From NCBI GenBank assembly GCA_910588635.1, contig CAJUPW010000003.1, forward strand, positions 57,415 to 121,414: a stretch of DNA of 64,000 bases, in the 5' to 3' direction. The stretch comes from an uncultured Oscillospiraceae bacterium. Lineage in GTDB: Bacteria; Bacillota; Clostridia; Oscillospirales; Oscillospiraceae. This document shows positions 60,977-64,000 of the stretch, piece after piece. The notes under the pieces are model-generated. The model saw only the letters and a list, made by a program, of their open reading frames with translations. It had not been told where the DNA came from and made no database searches. Each line of letters begins with the position of its first letter. Within the stretch, counting starts at the first letter, position 1. Both the position numbers and the translations under genes were made by a program.

Positions 60977-61369
60977 ATGAAATCCAAGAAGAAAACGGCG
61001 TTTGTCGTCCTTGCGGCGGTTGTGGTTCTTTTGATCGCCGCCGCTGCGTTTACGATTCCCTCGCTGTTTGACGGCAGCAGAACCATCATCTATTACACGC
61101 AGATTGACAACAGCAAAATCGAGGAAAACGACTCCAGGGGTGGTGTAGTCAACTTCAAGGGAAGCCTCCCATATTCCTATACGCTCACCTCTTACGATGA
61201 GAACGGGGAGGAAAAAGAGATCACATTTGGAACGTCGAAAGAATTGCAGGAGGGTGCGTTCATTTCCCTGGAGGTCGTGCCAGTGCGCGGCGTGACTTCC
61301 TGGGCCGAAGTGCAGTATGAGGAACTGCCGGAGGCTGTGCAGGGCAAGTATGCTGCACCAGAGGAATAA
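60977..61369 (+). CDS. YxeA-family protein
   Basis: A 130-residue exported or anchored protein: an N-terminal helix (residues 5-26), then the small beta-barrel-like YxeA domain with YYTQIDNSKIEEND, YSYTLTSYDENGEEKEITFG and a C-terminal WAEVQYEELP. The family is often found next to lantibiotic-immunity transporters; the function is unknown. The second ATG was chosen, 8 nt from TGGAGG. Confidence 0.8.
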   Translation: MKSKKKTAFVVLAAVVVLLIAAAAFTIPSLFDGSRTIIYYTQIDNSKIEENDSRGGVVNFKGSLPYSYTLTSYDENGEEKEITFGTSKELQEGAFISLEVVPVRGVTSWAEVQYEELPEAVQGKYAAPEE

Positions 61370-61388
61370 AAGTTTTTTCGGCTTAAAG

Positions 61389-61500
61389 GAATTGGGTATT
61401 ATCCTTCTCTCGCTAGAAAAAAGGATAGTACCCAATTCTTGCTCCTACATGACACAGGGCCTACAATTTTGTTGGAATTGGCAGGTTGACCGTAAAAATG
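61389..61500. repeat. Kinase-3'-end repeat, copy 2, with 18-bp hairpin
   Basis: Arms GAATTGGGTATTATCCTT (61389-61406) and AAGGATAGTACCCAATTC (61421-61438) pair at 17 of 18 positions plus one wobble: a terminator-like structure between the convergent YxeA and kinase genes. The following 60 bp match the other two copies. Confidence 0.8.
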
Positions 61501-62501
61501 CTTCCCCGGCCCAATGCGCTGTCCACCTGGATCATACCGTCATGGGCCTCAATGATGGCCTTTGCCAGAGGGAGGCCCAGGCCGACGCCCTGGGTGTCCT
61601 TAGAAAACCGGCTGCGGTAAAACCGTTTGAAGATGTGGTATATGTCCTCCGGGTGGATGCCACTCCCGGTGTCTGTCACGGTGATGCGCACCTGACTGGG
61701 CAGTTCTCTCCACGAGATGGAAACGGTGTCCCCGCTTTTGGTGTGGTCCAGGGCGTTTTTTACAAGGTTACTGACCGCCTCCATGAACCACTCCCGGTCG
61801 CAAAAAAGCATCGTGGTCTCTGGGCCGGAGAATTGGAGGGTTTTCTGCTCCTGTCTGGCCCGATAGGAAAAATGCTGCTCAATCTCGCCCATCATATCCC
61901 CCACATTCTCCAGGGCCTTTTGGGTGACCAGCGTTCCGGCGTCCAGCCTGGTGATCTTCAGGAGGTTCTGCACCAGCGTTTCGATACGGTCCAGCTCCTG
62001 CTCCGACAGATCGGCAAACTCCCTGATATTTGGCAGGTCCGCCGCTTCCCCCTGCAGCAGGCCGTTATAGATATTCAAAGCGGCCAGCGGCGTTTTCAAC
62101 TGGTGGGAAATATCCGCGATGGTATTTTTCAAAAACTCTTTCGCCTGGGTTTCCTTGTTGGCGTGCGCCGCCATGACAGCCGCCATGGTGTTGACGCTGT
62201 GGAACAGCTTAAACAGTTCCCCGTCCTCATCGCAGGAAATGCGGGCAGCGCTGTCCCCGGCCAGGAGGGCGCTGATTTGGGCCTGCGCTTCCTCAATGGT
62301 CCGCTCCTGCTGGAGAAAATAGCGGATACAGCTTGCCAGGATCCCCCCGGCTGTCAGCAGTGAGAGCACCAGCAGGCAAAGAGGAGCCCAGTCAGGTAGC
62401 AGGCGTACCGCCAGCTGAGACAGGACAACAATGCTTGCCAGGCAGAGAGAAATTTCCAGAAACAGCCGCTTGATCGCCGCGTTTGTCAGCATTCTCATCA
62501 T
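61461..62501 (-). CDS. Sensor histidine kinase (second two-component system)
   Basis: A 346-residue kinase with two close helices (about 15-35 and 40-62) and almost no external loop, so stimuli are probably sensed in the membrane or through a partner. The phospho-acceptor is in IADISHQLKTPLAALNIY (about 130), the ATPase boxes NLVKNALDHTKSG, DTGSGIHPEDIYHIFKRFYR and GVGLGLPLAKAII. It ends in PIPTKL, like the first kinase. The ribosome-binding site is weak. Confidence 0.87.
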   Translation of the reverse strand: MMRMLTNAAIKRLFLEISLCLASIVVLSQLAVRLLPDWAPLCLLVLSLLTAGGILASCIRYFLQQERTIEEAQAQISALLAGDSAARISCDEDGELFKLFHSVNTMAAVMAAHANKETQAKEFLKNTIADISHQLKTPLAALNIYNGLLQGEAADLPNIREFADLSEQELDRIETLVQNLLKITRLDAGTLVTQKALENVGDMMGEIEQHFSYRARQEQKTLQFSGPETTMLFCDREWFMEAVSNLVKNALDHTKSGDTVSISWRELPSQVRITVTDTGSGIHPEDIYHIFKRFYRSRFSKDTQGVGLGLPLAKAIIEAHDGMIQVDSALGRGSIFTVNLPIPTKL

Positions 62502-62507
62502 CCCGAC

Positions 62508-63188
62508 TCAACCCACCACATTCCACTTATAGCCCATGCGCCAGACAGTTACGATTTTCTGCGGGTGGCTGGGGTCGTCCTCTACCTTTTCCCGGAGCCT
62601 GCGGATGTAGACGGACAGCGTATTATTGTCGATATAGCTGCCCTGGCAGTCCCACAGCTTATCTAATATCTGCTCCTTGGATAGAACCACATTGGGATTT
62701 TGCATCAACAGGCACAGCAGCTTATACTCCCCCGCCGTCAGGTCAAGGAGGGCATCGCCCTTGTAGACCTGACCTTTCACCATCTCCACCCGCAGGCCGT
62801 TGGAGCATAGCTCCGTATCCGCGAAGTCCTTGGAGCGGCGAAGCAGGGCATTGATCCGGGAGAGCAGCACCCCCAGCTTGAAGGGCTTGGTGATGTAGTC
62901 GTCGCCGCCGATGTCCAAGCCCATGATGATGCTGACCTCCTCGTCCGAGGCCGTCAGGAAGATGATCGGCACCTTGGAGGTCTGACGGACGATTTTGCAG
63001 ACTTCAAAGCCGGAACCGTCCGGGAGGGACACGTCCAAAATCAACAAATCGTATCTCCCGTCTGCCCAAACGGCCTCTGCTTCCCTGACGGTCCGGGCGA
63101 CCTCCAATTCATACCCTTGTTTGAAAAACGCAAATGAAAGCCCATTGATCAGGCTCAGGTCATCTTCAAGCAGCAATATTTTACTCAT
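62508..63188 (-). CDS. OmpR-family response regulator (second two-component system)
   Basis: A 226-residue regulator: EDD at 8-10, the phospho-acceptor in LILDVSLPDGSG (about 51), Lys in ITKPF (about 101), and a C-terminal winged helix (YIDNNTLSVYIRRLREKVEDD, WRMGYKWNVVG). ATG chosen after AGAGG. It precedes its kinase gene with 6 nt between. The conspicuous phased repeats lie by the other regulator, so this one's targets are uncertain. Confidence 0.9.
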   Translation of the reverse strand: MSKILLLEDDLSLINGLSFAFFKQGYELEVARTVREAEAVWADGRYDLLILDVSLPDGSGFEVCKIVRQTSKVPIIFLTASDEEVSIIMGLDIGGDDYITKPFKLGVLLSRINALLRRSKDFADTELCSNGLRVEMVKGQVYKGDALLDLTAGEYKLLCLLMQNPNVVLSKEQILDKLWDCQGSYIDNNTLSVYIRRLREKVEDDPSHPQKIVTVWRMGYKWNVVG

Positions 63189-63252
63189 ATACAACCTCTT
63201 TCCTCTGCGTCTGCCAATATGGCTCTAACTCTCAGCTTGTGCCTTGTCCAAG

Positions 63253-63336
63253 TCAAAGGATAGCACTCAATTTTTACTCCCTTATGACACAAATCTTACA
63301 ATTTTCTTGGCATTGGAAAATTGACCATAAAATTTC
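63253..63336 (-). pseudogene. Third copy of the kinase-3'-end repeat: remnant of a lost kinase gene
   Basis: About 80 bp matching the other two copies. On the minus strand it still encodes NFMVNFPMPRKL and a stop, equivalent to the VNLPIPTKL end of the kinases, but a stop lies immediately upstream in frame and no kinase precedes it. The left arm of the hairpin is also lost. Confidence 0.7.
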
Positions 63337-63405
63337 AAAACCGCCGTAAGGCTGTTAATATTTTGTTCAAGTGCGGAGATGCCAAGTGTCGAAACAAAGG
63401 TTCAC

Positions 63406-64000
63406 CTATGAATTTGCCACAGCAGATGCGACCAGTTTCTGTACGCTTTCCTCCGCTCCGCAGGAGCGAATCATGTCCGAGATTTCTTGATAAGCCTCCT
63501 CCGCACTCTCCGCTTCCGAGGGAATATAGACCCACTGGCTCATAAAGCTATGGGCGTAGTTACAATGAATATTGCCGGTGTAAATCTGCACAACGGGGTC
63601 CTCCACATGACAGCCGGTCTGCGGGGCGCAGTCTGAACGGAAGGAAAAATAGTCCTGACCGTCTTTTACATAGATGATGTTAATTTTCAGGTCCTCTTTT
63701 GCAATATTTATTCTGTCGCTGATTCCGGCCTCCTGGTTATAAGAGTTCTCCGCTTCGACCTTTTCAAAATAAAAACGCTCCCGGTGTGCTGCGACAATAT
63801 CTTCTTCCATATCCTGATATTTTTCCGGCACCAGGAGATTCAGCGTCAGATCATCATAAACAAACTGCTCCATCAAATTACTGCCGTCCGCAGTTTCGAT
63901 TGGGTTATGTGCAAAGTAGTTCCTGCTCACTCGAATACAGTGTCTGTTAGGGTCGATTTCTTCCGCAAACTGCATCCCGTTCATGGTATACAGCGGCGTA
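63406..64000 (-). pseudogene. Bacteriocin-associated membrane protein, truncated at its C terminus
   Basis: A frame open from the right edge to 63406 (about 198 codons). The sequence (VSRNYFAHNPIETADG, LNLLVPEKYQDMEEDIV, FYFEKVEAENSYN, LKINIIYVKDGQDYFSF, VVQIYTGNIHCNYAHSF) resembles the extracellular region of bacteriocin-associated integral membrane proteins of about 650 residues (DUF1430-type). Those have membrane helices at the C terminus. Here the frame stops after ESVQKLVASAVANS with none, directly before the kinase remnant. Truncation by deletion is inferred. Confidence 0.6.

Overview
The window is a GC-rich Firmicute chromosome segment. Strong Shine-Dalgarno sites, sigma-A type promoters, MATE pumps, rubredoxin and reverse rubrerythrin, a nickel-pincer cofactor operon and ATP-type PEP carboxykinase point to an anaerobic gut clostridium of the Oscillospiraceae (Flavonifractor / Lawsonibacter / Pseudoflavonifractor type). 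The taxon is inferred from gene content and style, not from a database search.

Positions 1-43 kb look like ordinary core genome. In order they hold: the start of trkA, uridine phosphorylase and a MATE pump; a polyamine importer potA-potB-potCD in which permease and binding protein are fused; a shared sugar-importer ATPase beside nagB-nagA; an NSS amino-acid symporter with an aldose epimerase, then exonuclease III, metF and a VTT membrane protein; a peroxide-response unit (Fur/PerR-like regulator, reverse rubrerythrin, rubredoxin); a large secreted YcdB/SLH-type protein; a ParB-like/phosphoesterase pair; glutaminase, a LacI regulator and a second MATE pump; a clostripain-type protease; and tRNA-Leu(CAG). 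From 28.0 to 35.7 kb an eight-gene operon, larE-larB-larC-nikABCDE, combines nickel-pincer cofactor synthesis with a nickel-type ABC importer. It sits behind a structured leader ending in a terminator, the best riboswitch candidate here. pfkA, hslO, a methyltransferase, a YerC-like regulator, pckA and rsmA follow.

At about 43.9 kb the character changes. A minus-strand block (XRE regulator, DinG-like helicase, a small SHOCT-like protein and three adjacent recombinase genes, the middle one without a catalytic domain) looks like the integration end of a mobile element. Beyond it, 51.8-64 kb carries an antimicrobial-peptide defence island: a VanZ-RDD protein, a MacB/Bce-like ABC pair, two two-component systems facing each other, a LanFEG-type immunity transporter with a YxeA protein, and a truncated bacteriocin-associated membrane protein. 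Four copies of a 7-bp motif with an exact 11-bp period precede the LanF gene. A sequence at the 3' ends of both kinase genes occurs a third time without a kinase, which suggests duplication followed by deletion.

All coordinates come from reading the sequence. Functions are assigned from recognised motifs and family knowledge, with no searches run. Several starts (TTG/GTG) were chosen on ribosome-binding-site spacing and are flagged.
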